The notes under the pieces were generated by a model that worked only from the letters and a program-made list of their open reading frames with translations, was not told where the DNA came from and made no database searches. Both the position numbers and the translations under genes were made by a program. 6,441 nt of DNA from WVWN01 sp964563535 (lineage in GTDB: Bacteria > RBG-13-66-14 > B26-G2 > WVWN01): contig CAZLXP010000126.1 of assembly GCA_964563535.1 (NCBI GenBank), forward strand, positions 1 through 6,441, written 5' to 3'. This document shows, one piece after another, positions 1-6,319 of the stretch (within the stretch, counting starts at the first letter, position 1; each line of letters begins with the position of its first letter).

Positions 1-1
1 C

Positions 2-244
2 GAGAACATGAAAAAGAACCTCCAATTACAAGGGTACCGCTTGGAAAATATCCCGTATATCTTCCAGTATAATAAACGCGATTTGCCGAATTGCTCCCCG
101 GTGGAACAACTCGAAGGCACGCTCAATAAAAACCAGGTGCCCTGTTTTGAATCGATAGCCACGACCGGCATCGGCGTTTTCGACTCTTTACGCGCGATTT
201 CGAAGCTCGTCATCGCGCACTTATCGCGCCAGACGGCGCGCTAG
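2..244 (+). CDS. mglA: MglA-like small Ras-superfamily GTPase, C-terminal part (5' end off-window)
   Basis: This is the last 80 codons of a small GTPase gene that runs in from the left edge. The reading frame is open to base 2, so the ATG at base 8 is internal and not the true start. The G4 guanine-specificity motif NKRD is encoded at 71-82, inside a segment (PYIFQYNKRDLPN) typical of MglA proteins. The later segment ESIATTGIGVFDSLRAI fits the G5 region and the following helix of MglA. In known bacteria MglA is a cytoplasmic polarity switch: the GTP-bound form marks the leading pole and controls gliding or type IV pilus motility, and MglB (Roadblock fold) acts as its GAP. The G1-G3 motifs lie outside the window, so the P-loop and the atypical switch features cannot be inspected. 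The next gene encodes a DUF4388 protein, which fits a polarity or motility context. Assignment to the MglA family is strong; the actual process controlled in this organism is inferred. Confidence 0.88.
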   Translation, partial: ENMKKNLQLQGYRLENIPYIFQYNKRDLPNCSPVEQLEGTLNKNQVPCFESIATTGIGVFDSLRAISKLVIAHLSRQTAR

Positions 245-271
245 CCGAAACTCGCTTTAGTACCGGCGGCG

Positions 272-310
272 GGCGGCGGTGCCGGGATGCCGTCGCGAGC
301 CGCCTTTTTT
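272..310 (+). terminator. Terminator-like hairpin with T-run after mglA
   Basis: GGCGGC at 272-277 can pair with GCCGCC at 299-304, and six T residues follow directly at 305-310. The loop is long (21 nt, 278-298) but can form a few internal G-C pairs. A second GGCGGC at 265-270 offers an alternative 5' arm. The form fits an intrinsic terminator for the mglA transcript. The T-run ends only 11 nt before the next ATG at 322, leaving almost no room for a separate promoter, so partial read-through or attenuation is possible. The long loop lowers confidence. Confidence 0.42.
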
Positions 311-321
311 GAATTCCGCCC

Positions 322-1386
322 ATGGGTTTAGACGGGAACTTAGAAGACTTTCCGCTCGCCGACGTCCTACAGCTCATAACTATGGGCTCGCGGACGGGCC
401 TCCTCGTTATTACCAAAGACGGCCTCAACGCCCATATATGGTTTGAGCGGGGACAGGCCGTGCACGCCAAAGTCGGCGACTTGGAGGGCGAAAAAGCCGT
501 CTACGAAACGTTCAATTGGCGCGAGGGCCGGTTTACGTTCGACACCGACGCCGTCACCGACGTGCGGACCATCGAGCTGGATTGCCAAAACCTTATCATG
601 GAGGCGGTGCGGCGCCTCGACGAGTGGACTAAGCTCCGCAAGGTCATCCCCAGCTCCGATTACGTCGTGACTTTCGCCGCCGGCCCCGGCGACAAAGCCG
701 CCAACATCACGCTCCAAGCCCACGAGTGGAAGGTATTATCGCTGGTCAACGGCGAGTTTAACGTCTCCGCCCTCGCCGAGAAAACGGGCTTTTCGGAACT
801 GAAGACGACGCAAATCATATTTTCCCTCATCGACGCCGGCCTCTTAGAAGTACATACCCTTGACAGCAAGCCGGCGCCCCCGTCCCAGGAAGAGGCGCGC
901 GTCAAAAGCCTGCGGGAATTTCTCAAGGGGGTGGAGCAACCCGATAAAAAGCGGCGGGGCGAGGCCGCCGGGCCCGCCGCCAAAACCAACGTCGGCGTCC
1001 TGGCGCTGTTCATCAATTCCTTGCTCGACAACTTCGACAAACCCAACGGCCTGTATAACGCTGTGAAACAAGACAAGCCGTTGCGGGAACGAATCGCCGA
1101 GCAGGCCGAGCGTTACCCCCAGGTAGAAATTATCAAGTTCATCGACGACCGCGTCGACGTCGACCAACTGGACGACGATGTCGAGTCCCTCGACGACCTG
1201 GGAAAGAAAAACCTTATCGTCGCGCTGGCGGAAGTAAAAGAACAGGTACTGAGCACCGCCGAAAAACAGACGAATAAGATCGCCGCGGCACGCCGCCATA
1301 ATAAAGTATTGGAGCGAATTTTCGGCCCCGACGGCACGCCGCAAAACATCGGCCTCGGCAGCATCCTTGAAAAGAAAACCCACTGA
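322..1386 (+). CDS. DUF4388 (PatA-N/PATAN-like) domain protein with winged-helix-like middle and unassigned C-terminal region
   Basis: A 354-residue soluble protein with no signal peptide or membrane segment. Residues 1 to about 100 match the DUF4388 pattern: an opening MGLDGNLEDFPLADVLQLI, then a strand-rich part with GLLVI, a W/F-containing 'IWFERGQAVHA' strand-turn and a 'WREGRFTF' segment. Residues about 130-178 look like the winged-helix unit often found after DUF4388, with 'EWKVLSLVNG', 'ALAEKTGFSE' and 'IIFSLIDAGLLEV'. A charged linker spans about 186-222. Residues 223-354 are mostly helical by composition, with a very acidic stretch at 275-292, and I recognise no family for them. PATAN-type domains in cyanobacterial response regulators act in motility signalling through protein contacts; no enzymatic role is expected. 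The start at 322 is chosen because the DUF4388 signature begins at its first residues, although no Shine-Dalgarno sequence precedes it. The mglA-like gene upstream suggests a shared polarity or motility role, which is inference. Confidence 0.85.
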   Translation: MGLDGNLEDFPLADVLQLITMGSRTGLLVITKDGLNAHIWFERGQAVHAKVGDLEGEKAVYETFNWREGRFTFDTDAVTDVRTIELDCQNLIMEAVRRLDEWTKLRKVIPSSDYVVTFAAGPGDKAANITLQAHEWKVLSLVNGEFNVSALAEKTGFSELKTTQIIFSLIDAGLLEVHTLDSKPAPPSQEEARVKSLREFLKGVEQPDKKRRGEAAGPAAKTNVGVLALFINSLLDNFDKPNGLYNAVKQDKPLRERIAEQAERYPQVEIIKFIDDRVDVDQLDDDVESLDDLGKKNLIVALAEVKEQVLSTAEKQTNKIAAARRHNKVLERIFGPDGTPQNIGLGSILEKKTH

Positions 1387-1418
1387 CCCGCCCAGCGACG
1401 CCGCCTCAGGACGCGCCA

Positions 1419-1438
1419 CGCCCGCCAGGGCGATTTTT
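1419..1438 (+). terminator. Compact intrinsic terminator after the DUF4388 gene
   Basis: A perfect 5-bp G/C stem, CGCCC at 1419-1423 with GGGCG at 1428-1432, closes a GCCA tetraloop. It is followed by A and then five T residues at 1434-1438. It lies 33 nt after the DUF4388 stop codon, as expected for a rho-independent terminator. The stem is short, so efficiency may be partial. It ends 16 nt before the TTG start of the helicase gene. Confidence 0.5.
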
Positions 1439-1450
1439 AATACCTAAAAA
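1434..1450. repeat. A/T inverted repeat just upstream of the uvrD-like start
   Basis: TTTTTA at 1434-1439 and TAAAAA at 1445-1450 are perfect inverted copies separated by ATACC. The 5' arm is the T-run of the preceding terminator, and the 3' arm ends 4 nt before the TTG start codon at 1455. A -10-like hexamer TTTAAT (1436-1441, five of six matches to TATAAT) lies within it, but I see no good -35 element at the usual distance. It may be a promoter/operator site, the terminator of an opposite-strand transcript, or chance in a low-complexity A/T stretch. Confidence 0.35.
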
Positions 1451-1454
1451 ACCC

Positions 1455-3473
1455 TTGGCCAAGATTGACTTAAATCCTTCTCAAGAACGAGTCGTTACGG
1501 CGCCGCCGGGGCCGATGGTCGTCGTGGCCGGCGCCGGGTCCGGGAAAACCCGCGTCATTACGGAACGGATAATTCACCTCCTCTCGAGCCGGGGCGTGCC
1601 GCCGGCGGACGTCTTGGCCGTAACTTTCACCAACAAAGCCGCCCAAGAGATGCAGCGGCGACTCGAGGCCGCCTTAGGATACCGGCCCGCGGTCGCCGTC
1701 GGGACGTTCCACGCCACCGCCGCGCGCATACTTCGCGCCGAAGCCCGGTATACCGCGGGTCGCGCCGACCGCAATTTCGTCATCTTCGACCAAGGGGATA
1801 CCGAAGCCGCCATCAAAAAAATCGCGGAGAAGTGGGCCCTGCCGGCCGAACAGTTTCATTACAAACGCCTCGCCGCGGCCATCGAAGCGGCCAAGCGGGA
1901 GTTGATAACCGCCGGCGAATATCCCCGCGACGACGGCTACCGCGAGACCGTCGCCGACGTCTACGCCGCCTACCAGGAAATGCTCCGCGCTAACAACGCC
2001 TACGACTTCGGCGACCTCATAACGGAACTGGCGCTGCTCTTCCGCCGCGAGGCCGACGTCCTGGCGCGCTGGCAAGAACGCTTCCAACACATATTGGTAG
2101 ACGAATACCAAGACACGAACTACGCTCAATACGAATTGCTCAGACTCTTGGCCTCGAGGTTGCGCCAAATCTGCGTCGTGGGCGACCCGGACCAATCGAT
2201 ATACCGGTGGCGGGGCGCCGACATAACCAACTTCCAACGCTTCGCCCACGATTTCCCGGGCGCGCGGTTCTACACCCTCGAGCAAAACTACCGCTCCCAC
2301 CAAGGGGTCCTCGACGCGGCCAACGCCCTCATCAGGTTCAATACCCAGAGCCGTTACGCCAAAGAGCTGTGGAGCGACCGCCCCGCGGAAAGTAAGCCGG
2401 CCGTCATCGCGTGCTACGACGAGCGCCACGAAGCCCTGCGGGTCGCTTACGCCATCGAGGAGGCGCGCGCGAACCACGGCTTAGATTACCGCGATTGCGC
2501 CGTGCTTTACCGCGTGAACGCGCAATCGCGCGTATTCGAAGAAACGCTGGCCGCCGCCGGCGTACCCTTTCAAATCGTGGGCGGCACGCGCTTCTACGAA
2601 CGGCGCGAGGTCAAAGACGCGCTCGCGTACTTAAGGCTCATTCACAACGCCCGCGACGCCGTCTCGTTCGCCCGGGTGGCCAACGTGCCGCCGCGAGGCG
2701 TCGGCGCGACGTCGCTGAGCATTATCGAAGAACAACGCGGCGCCAGAGCCCCGCTCGAAGCCGTCGGCGACGAAAAACTACTGGCGCGGCTGCCGGGCCG
2801 CGCCGCCGCCGGCCTGCGCCGCTTTGCCGAATTGATGCGCGAACTCGCCGCCGAGGCCGGCGCCAAACCCCCCAGCTACATCCTCGCCGCCGCCGTCGAA
2901 AAAAGCGGATACCTAAGCTGGCTCGCCGAGCAAGAGGACGTGAAGGGCGAAGCCCGGGCCGAAAACGTGCGGGAGTTGATAAACGCCGCGGCGGAATTCG
3001 AATCCGAACACCCGGCGGCGACGCTGGCCGAATTCCTGGAATCGGTCGCCCTGGTCAGCGACGTCGACGCGTACGACGCCGACGCCGACCGCGTTTCCCT
3101 TATGACGCTCCATACCGCGAAAGGGCTCGAATTCGGCGCCGTCTTTATCGCGGGATTGGAAGAAGACCTCCTGCCCCACGCCAACTCTATGGGCGACGCC
3201 GCCGAAATCGAAGAGGAACGACGGCTCTGCTACGTCGGCTTAACCCGCGCCAAGGACCTCTTGTATTTATCTTTCGGCGAGACGCGTAACGTCGCCGGCG
3301 TCACGCAACCCCGAGCCAAGTCGCGTTTTCTCGGCGAAATAGGCGAGCGATACGTAGCGGAATTAGCCCCTTGGGACGTAGACGACGTTATCCAATACGA
3401 ACCGTGGGGCCGCCGCGCCTACCCCCCCATACCCAAAGGTAATTACCTATGGAACCCTCCGAAGAGAAAATAA
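1455..3473 (+). CDS. UvrD/PcrA/Rep-type superfamily 1A DNA helicase
   Basis: A 672-residue ATP-dependent 3'-5' DNA helicase. The motifs appear in the expected order: Q-motif Gln10, Walker A AGAGSGKT 25-32, motif Ia AVTFTNKAAQEM 55-66, Walker B DEYQDT 216-221, motif III VVGDPDQSIYRWRGA 241-255, motif IV LEQNYRS 275-281, the 2B-region signature FYERREVKDA 380-389, motif V VSLMTLHTAKGLEF 547-560, and motif VI EEERRLCYVGLTRAK 586-600. All visible catalytic residues are intact. The family acts in nucleotide excision and mismatch repair, fork restart, and removal of RecA or RNA polymerase from DNA. The length is close to Rep, and the C-terminus stops about 70 residues after motif VI, without the Tudor-like tail usual in UvrD/PcrA, so the exact subfamily is left open. 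The TTG start is chosen because the protein then begins MAKIDLNPSQERVV, like other family members; there is no in-frame ATG or GTG between 1383 and 1455 and no clear Shine-Dalgarno. The 3' end overlaps gatC by 25 nt. Confidence 0.95.
   Translation: MAKIDLNPSQERVVTAPPGPMVVVAGAGSGKTRVITERIIHLLSSRGVPPADVLAVTFTNKAAQEMQRRLEAALGYRPAVAVGTFHATAARILRAEARYTAGRADRNFVIFDQGDTEAAIKKIAEKWALPAEQFHYKRLAAAIEAAKRELITAGEYPRDDGYRETVADVYAAYQEMLRANNAYDFGDLITELALLFRREADVLARWQERFQHILVDEYQDTNYAQYELLRLLASRLRQICVVGDPDQSIYRWRGADITNFQRFAHDFPGARFYTLEQNYRSHQGVLDAANALIRFNTQSRYAKELWSDRPAESKPAVIACYDERHEALRVAYAIEEARANHGLDYRDCAVLYRVNAQSRVFEETLAAAGVPFQIVGGTRFYERREVKDALAYLRLIHNARDAVSFARVANVPPRGVGATSLSIIEEQRGARAPLEAVGDEKLLARLPGRAAAGLRRFAELMRELAAEAGAKPPSYILAAAVEKSGYLSWLAEQEDVKGEARAENVRELINAAAEFESEHPAATLAEFLESVALVSDVDAYDADADRVSLMTLHTAKGLEFGAVFIAGLEEDLLPHANSMGDAAEIEEERRLCYVGLTRAKDLLYLSFGETRNVAGVTQPRAKSRFLGEIGERYVAELAPWDVDDVIQYEPWGRRAYPPIPKGNYLWNPPKRK
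3435..3439 (+). promoter_or_regulatory. Shine-Dalgarno-like site for gatC
   Basis: AAAGG lies 9 nt before the ATG at 3449, within the last codons of the helicase gene. It supports the overlapping start of gatC and is one of only two plausible ribosome binding sites in the window. Confidence 0.5.
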
Positions 3474-3763
3474 ACGTCATTCGGCGTATGATCCGGGAAA
3501 CGTACCTGGCACTCTCCCCCCAAGAAGAGGAACAGCTCGCGCGCGACGTAGTGGGCCTCCTGAACAACGTGGAAATACTCGCGGCGTTAGAAGTAGCCGA
3601 AGGCCCGCCGCCGCCGGCGGTCGAGCCGACCGAATTGCGCGGGGATGTAGCGCGACCTTCTCTCCCTCTCGAGCGCGCCCTCGCCAACGCGCCCGACGCG
3701 CACGACGGCTTCGTAGCCGTACCAAAGGTACTGGCGCTGGACGACAAGGGCGGCGATAAATGA
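3449..3763 (+). CDS. gatC: Asp/Glu-tRNA amidotransferase subunit GatC
   Basis: A 104-residue small subunit of the GatCAB amidotransferase, which amidates misacylated Glu-tRNA(Gln) and/or Asp-tRNA(Asn). GatC wraps around GatA and GatB and stabilises the complex; it has no active site. The family pattern is clear: an N-terminal helical part with ALSPQEEEQLARDV (21-34), a second helix with LLNNVEILAALE, a Pro-rich connector (53-60), the LRGDV element (63-67), and the C-terminal ALANAPDAHDGFVAVPKVL (77-95). Length is close to the usual 95-105 residues. The start overlaps the helicase gene by 25 nt, has an AAAGG site 9 nt upstream, and gives the normal GatC length. The stop overlaps the ATG of the Kelch gene (ATGA), so translation of the two is probably coupled. 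gatA follows only after the Kelch gene, an unusual insertion into this gene pair. Confidence 0.95.
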   Translation: MEPSEEKINVIRRMIRETYLALSPQEEEQLARDVVGLLNNVEILAALEVAEGPPPPAVEPTELRGDVARPSLPLERALANAPDAHDGFVAVPKVLALDDKGGDK

Positions 3764-4875
3764 GGACCGGTCGTTTCGTCGCGGCGGCGTTCGCGGCCCT
3801 CGTATCGGCTTGCGGCGTCCCCGAAAAAAAGGAGACTGCGGCGGCGGCTTCGACGGCGGAAGCGCCCCCCGTTATGGAAATTCTCCGGGCCCCCGTCGCC
3901 GACGTCGACATAAAATGGGAGGAGTGGGCGCCCGCGGGCGCGGCCGACGCGACGTTGGATTGGCTCGCCGGCGCCGCCCGGGCCGGCGGTACGTTATACC
4001 TCGTCGGAACGCGCAAACCGAAAACGCCGGCGCACGGTCCCGGCCCCCGCGCCGAGATCGTTTTCAATCGAATTACGCCCAAAGGAATGAAAGAAGTCGC
4101 CGCCTATCCCGGCTACTTCGGCGAACGCGCCGACGCGGCCGTAGCGGCGAGCCCCGACGGCCGGCTATGGCTAGTCGGCGGAATGTACACGCCGCCCCCT
4201 TTAAAATTGGCGCCGGAGGGGCGATTGGATTTTACGGCGTTAGGTACGCCGGTGGGAGAAGTATACGTGTGGACGCCGGCGACTAAGGATTTAAAACTCG
4301 AAACGTACCTGCCGGTACCGCGAGGCAAGGCGCGGGCTTTATTCGTCGACGGCGAACTATACGTCGTCGGCGGCATCTTCGAACCGGCCGACCCCAACGA
4401 CGAAAATAACCGCCAAATGCATCGCTATGACCCCGGCGACGGTATGTGGACCAAATTACACGAAGTCCCGGCGCCGCTCGCCCAACCCGCGGCCGCGGCG
4501 GCCAAAGGAGGGCTCTATGTGATCGGCGGCCAACAACTAAAACCGGTACACGTCGCCAACCGCGTCTATCGATACGACCTGGCGGTCTACAAATGGCAAA
4601 TGACACCCCAACTCCCGGCGCCCCGCGCCGGCGCCGGCGCGTACGTCGTCGGGGACGCCATCTACGTCATCGGCGGGAGCGAGGCCGAGGGGCTCGGGTC
4701 ACCCCCGCGGATGGGTTTAAAATCGTACCGCTTCGACGTCAATCGTAAACGATGGGAGGAGCTGCCGTCTCCGCTCCCCGAAGGGTGTCTCTTTTCGGCA
4801 TTCGACGGGAAGTTCTTCTATCTCGTCGGAGGCCACAAGACGTACCGCGGCTACATCGTAAAAACGAAAACTTAG
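3760..4875 (+). CDS. Kelch-type beta-propeller lipoprotein (function unknown)
   Basis: A 371-residue predicted lipoprotein. The N-terminus has a basic start (MRTGR), a short hydrophobic stretch (7-15) and a lipobox VSAC with the acylated Cys at residue 18. A low-complexity Ala/Glu/Pro linker follows (about 20-37). The rest carries six Kelch-like blades: each ends a hydrophobic strand in VG or a GG pair, at residues 82-83 (degenerate), 140-141, 204-205, 256-257, 305-306 and 357-358, spaced 49-64 residues apart. Downstream W/Y positions within blades (for example YDPGDGMWTKL and YRFDVNRKRWEEL) match the Kelch pattern. A single six-bladed propeller outside the cytoplasmic membrane, or in the periplasm, is likely. 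Kelch propellers usually bind proteins or sugars; some related folds are enzymes, but I see no catalytic signature. It overlaps gatC by ATGA, with AAGGG about 9 nt upstream, and gatA begins 13 nt after its stop, so it should be co-transcribed with both. A link to tRNA amidation is not obvious. Confidence 0.87.
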   Translation: MRTGRFVAAAFAALVSACGVPEKKETAAAASTAEAPPVMEILRAPVADVDIKWEEWAPAGAADATLDWLAGAARAGGTLYLVGTRKPKTPAHGPGPRAEIVFNRITPKGMKEVAAYPGYFGERADAAVAASPDGRLWLVGGMYTPPPLKLAPEGRLDFTALGTPVGEVYVWTPATKDLKLETYLPVPRGKARALFVDGELYVVGGIFEPADPNDENNRQMHRYDPGDGMWTKLHEVPAPLAQPAAAAAKGGLYVIGGQQLKPVHVANRVYRYDLAVYKWQMTPQLPAPRAGAGAYVVGDAIYVIGGSEAEGLGSPPRMGLKSYRFDVNRKRWEELPSPLPEGCLFSAFDGKFFYLVGGHKTYRGYIVKTKT

Positions 4876-4888
4876 CGCCGTACCAAGT

Positions 4889-6319
4889 ATGGACCTAATA
4901 AACCTAACGGCACACGAAATCGCCGCCCAGGTGCGGGCCGGCAACGCCGCGCCGGCCGAAGTGGCCGCGGCGTTCCGGCGGCGCGTCGACGCTTACGACG
5001 CCGCGGTCGGCGCTTTTCTGCGTTTGAACGAGCGGGCCCCGGGCGTTAAAACGGAGGGGCCGCTGGCCGGGGTGCCGGTGGCGGTCAAAGATAATATCTG
5101 CACCGACTGGCTGGCCACTACCGCGGCCTCGCGCGTCATCGAAAACTATCGCCCCCCGTACAACGCCGCCGTCGTCGAACGGTTGTTGGAAGCCGGCGCC
5201 TACGTCGTAGGCAAAACGAACCTCGACGAATTCGGAATGGGCTCGTCGACCGAATACTCCGCCTTCTTCCCCACCAAAAACCCGCGCGACCTGACGCGGG
5301 CCCCGGGGGGCTCGAGCGGCGGCTCCGCGGCCGCGGTCTGCGCCGGCTTCGCGCCGCTCGCGCTGGGCTCGGACACCGGCGTGTCCATCCGCCAGCCCGC
5401 GGCCATGTGCGGCGTCGTCGGCCTTAAACCCACCTACGGCCGCGTCTCGCGCTACGGCCTAATCGCCTTCGCGCCGTCATTCGACCAGATCGGCCCCTTG
5501 GCCCGCACCGTGAAAGACGTTGCCCTGCTACTGAAAGTCATCGCCGGCCACGACCCTCGCGACGCTACGTCGAGCCGCCGCGCCGTCCCCGACTACGTCG
5601 CGGCCCTCGGCCGCGACCACGGCACTTTCAAAGTGGGCTTGATAAAAGAGTTCTTCGGCGACGACGTAGCCCCCGGCATAAAGGCCGGAATAGAGAACGC
5701 CCTCCGCAAATTAGAAGGCCTAGGCCACGTCGTAGAGCACGCCGCCATCCCGAGCGCCTCCTGGGCACTGCCCACCTATTACGTAACCGCATGCGCGGAA
5801 AGCTACTCCAACCTCGCCCGTTACCAGGGCGTGCTATTCGGGCCCCGCGCCGACGGCTACGACGGCCCGGCGGATATGGTCGCGAAGTCGCGCGCCCAGG
5901 GCTTCGGCGGCGAGGTCCGGCGCCGGCTCGCCGCCGGCGCGTACGTCCTGTCGATCGGTTACCGCGACCGTTATTACGCCAAAGCCCAAACGATCCGCCA
6001 ACATATGCGCACCCAATTCGCCACGGCGTTCGAGCAGTTCGATTTCCTGGCGTATCCCGTTTCGCCGTTTACGGCATTCAAACTAAATACCCGCAACCTC
6101 GACCCGCAGCTGATGTACTTAGCCGATATCTTCACGGGGCTGGCCAACCTGGTCGGGCTCCCCGCCCTCTCGCTGCCGTGCGGCTTCGACGAGGACGGGC
6201 TGCCGGTCGCAATACACGTCATGTCGCGGCCCTGGGACGAAGAACGTTTGCTCGCCCTCGCCCACCGCCTCGAGCTCGAGTTAGCGTTGCCCCGCGACGC
6301 CGTAACGCCGGCGGTATAA
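4889..6319 (+). CDS. gatA: Asp/Glu-tRNA amidotransferase subunit GatA (amidase signature family), with an unusual active-site substitution
   Basis: A 476-residue amidase-signature protein, normal length for GatA. GatA hydrolyses glutamine, and the ammonia is channelled to GatB to amidate misacylated tRNA. The Ser-cisSer-Lys triad is present: Lys67 (VAVKDNIC), Ser142 in PGGSSGGS (139-146) and Ser166 in SDTGVSIRQPA. These sit at a constant 12-residue offset from Lys79, Ser154 and Ser178 of the Staphylococcus aureus enzyme as I remember its numbering. The presumed glutamine-binding residues Arg346 and Asp413 (LADIFT) follow the same offset. One position is odd: residue 165, just before the nucleophile, is Val (codon GTG at 5381-5383) where the family has Gly (DTGGSIR). 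This may disturb the oxyanion hole, or be a sequence error. The segment LPVAIHVMSRPWDEE (438-452) is also divergent. The start has no clear Shine-Dalgarno but gives the standard N-terminus. It could be a GatA paralogue or another amidase, but the GatA features and nearby gatC favour GatA. Confidence 0.92.
   Translation: MDLINLTAHEIAAQVRAGNAAPAEVAAAFRRRVDAYDAAVGAFLRLNERAPGVKTEGPLAGVPVAVKDNICTDWLATTAASRVIENYRPPYNAAVVERLLEAGAYVVGKTNLDEFGMGSSTEYSAFFPTKNPRDLTRAPGGSSGGSAAAVCAGFAPLALGSDTGVSIRQPAAMCGVVGLKPTYGRVSRYGLIAFAPSFDQIGPLARTVKDVALLLKVIAGHDPRDATSSRRAVPDYVAALGRDHGTFKVGLIKEFFGDDVAPGIKAGIENALRKLEGLGHVVEHAAIPSASWALPTYYVTACAESYSNLARYQGVLFGPRADGYDGPADMVAKSRAQGFGGEVRRRLAAGAYVLSIGYRDRYYAKAQTIRQHMRTQFATAFEQFDFLAYPVSPFTAFKLNTRNLDPQLMYLADIFTGLANLVGLPALSLPCGFDEDGLPVAIHVMSRPWDEERLLALAHRLELELALPRDAVTPAV

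Noticed and set aside
265..279. G-rich tract as a G-quadruplex
   Set aside because: Mostly GG runs with a single GGG. At best a weak two-tetrad form, and the hairpin explanation is simpler.
1151..1163. Repeated GTCGAC palindromes as a possible binding site
   Set aside because: They encode Val-Asp repeats within the acidic segment of the DUF4388 protein, and similar GTCGAC strings are frequent across the window because of codon bias.
1674..2477. 267-codon open frame on the - strand opposite the helicase gene
   Set aside because: Antisense shadow of a high-GC gene; low-complexity Val/Gly-rich translation with no recognisable motif.
2411..3289. Long Arg-rich open frame (292 codons) inside the helicase gene
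   Set aside because: It overlaps the helicase gene in another frame. Its Arg/Pro/Ala-rich composition is typical of a shadow frame in GC-rich DNA, and the helicase motifs prove the other frame.
3477..4082. 201-codon open frame on the - strand across gatC and the Kelch gene
   Set aside because: Ala/Arg/Pro-rich shadow frame that crosses two well-supported genes on the + strand.
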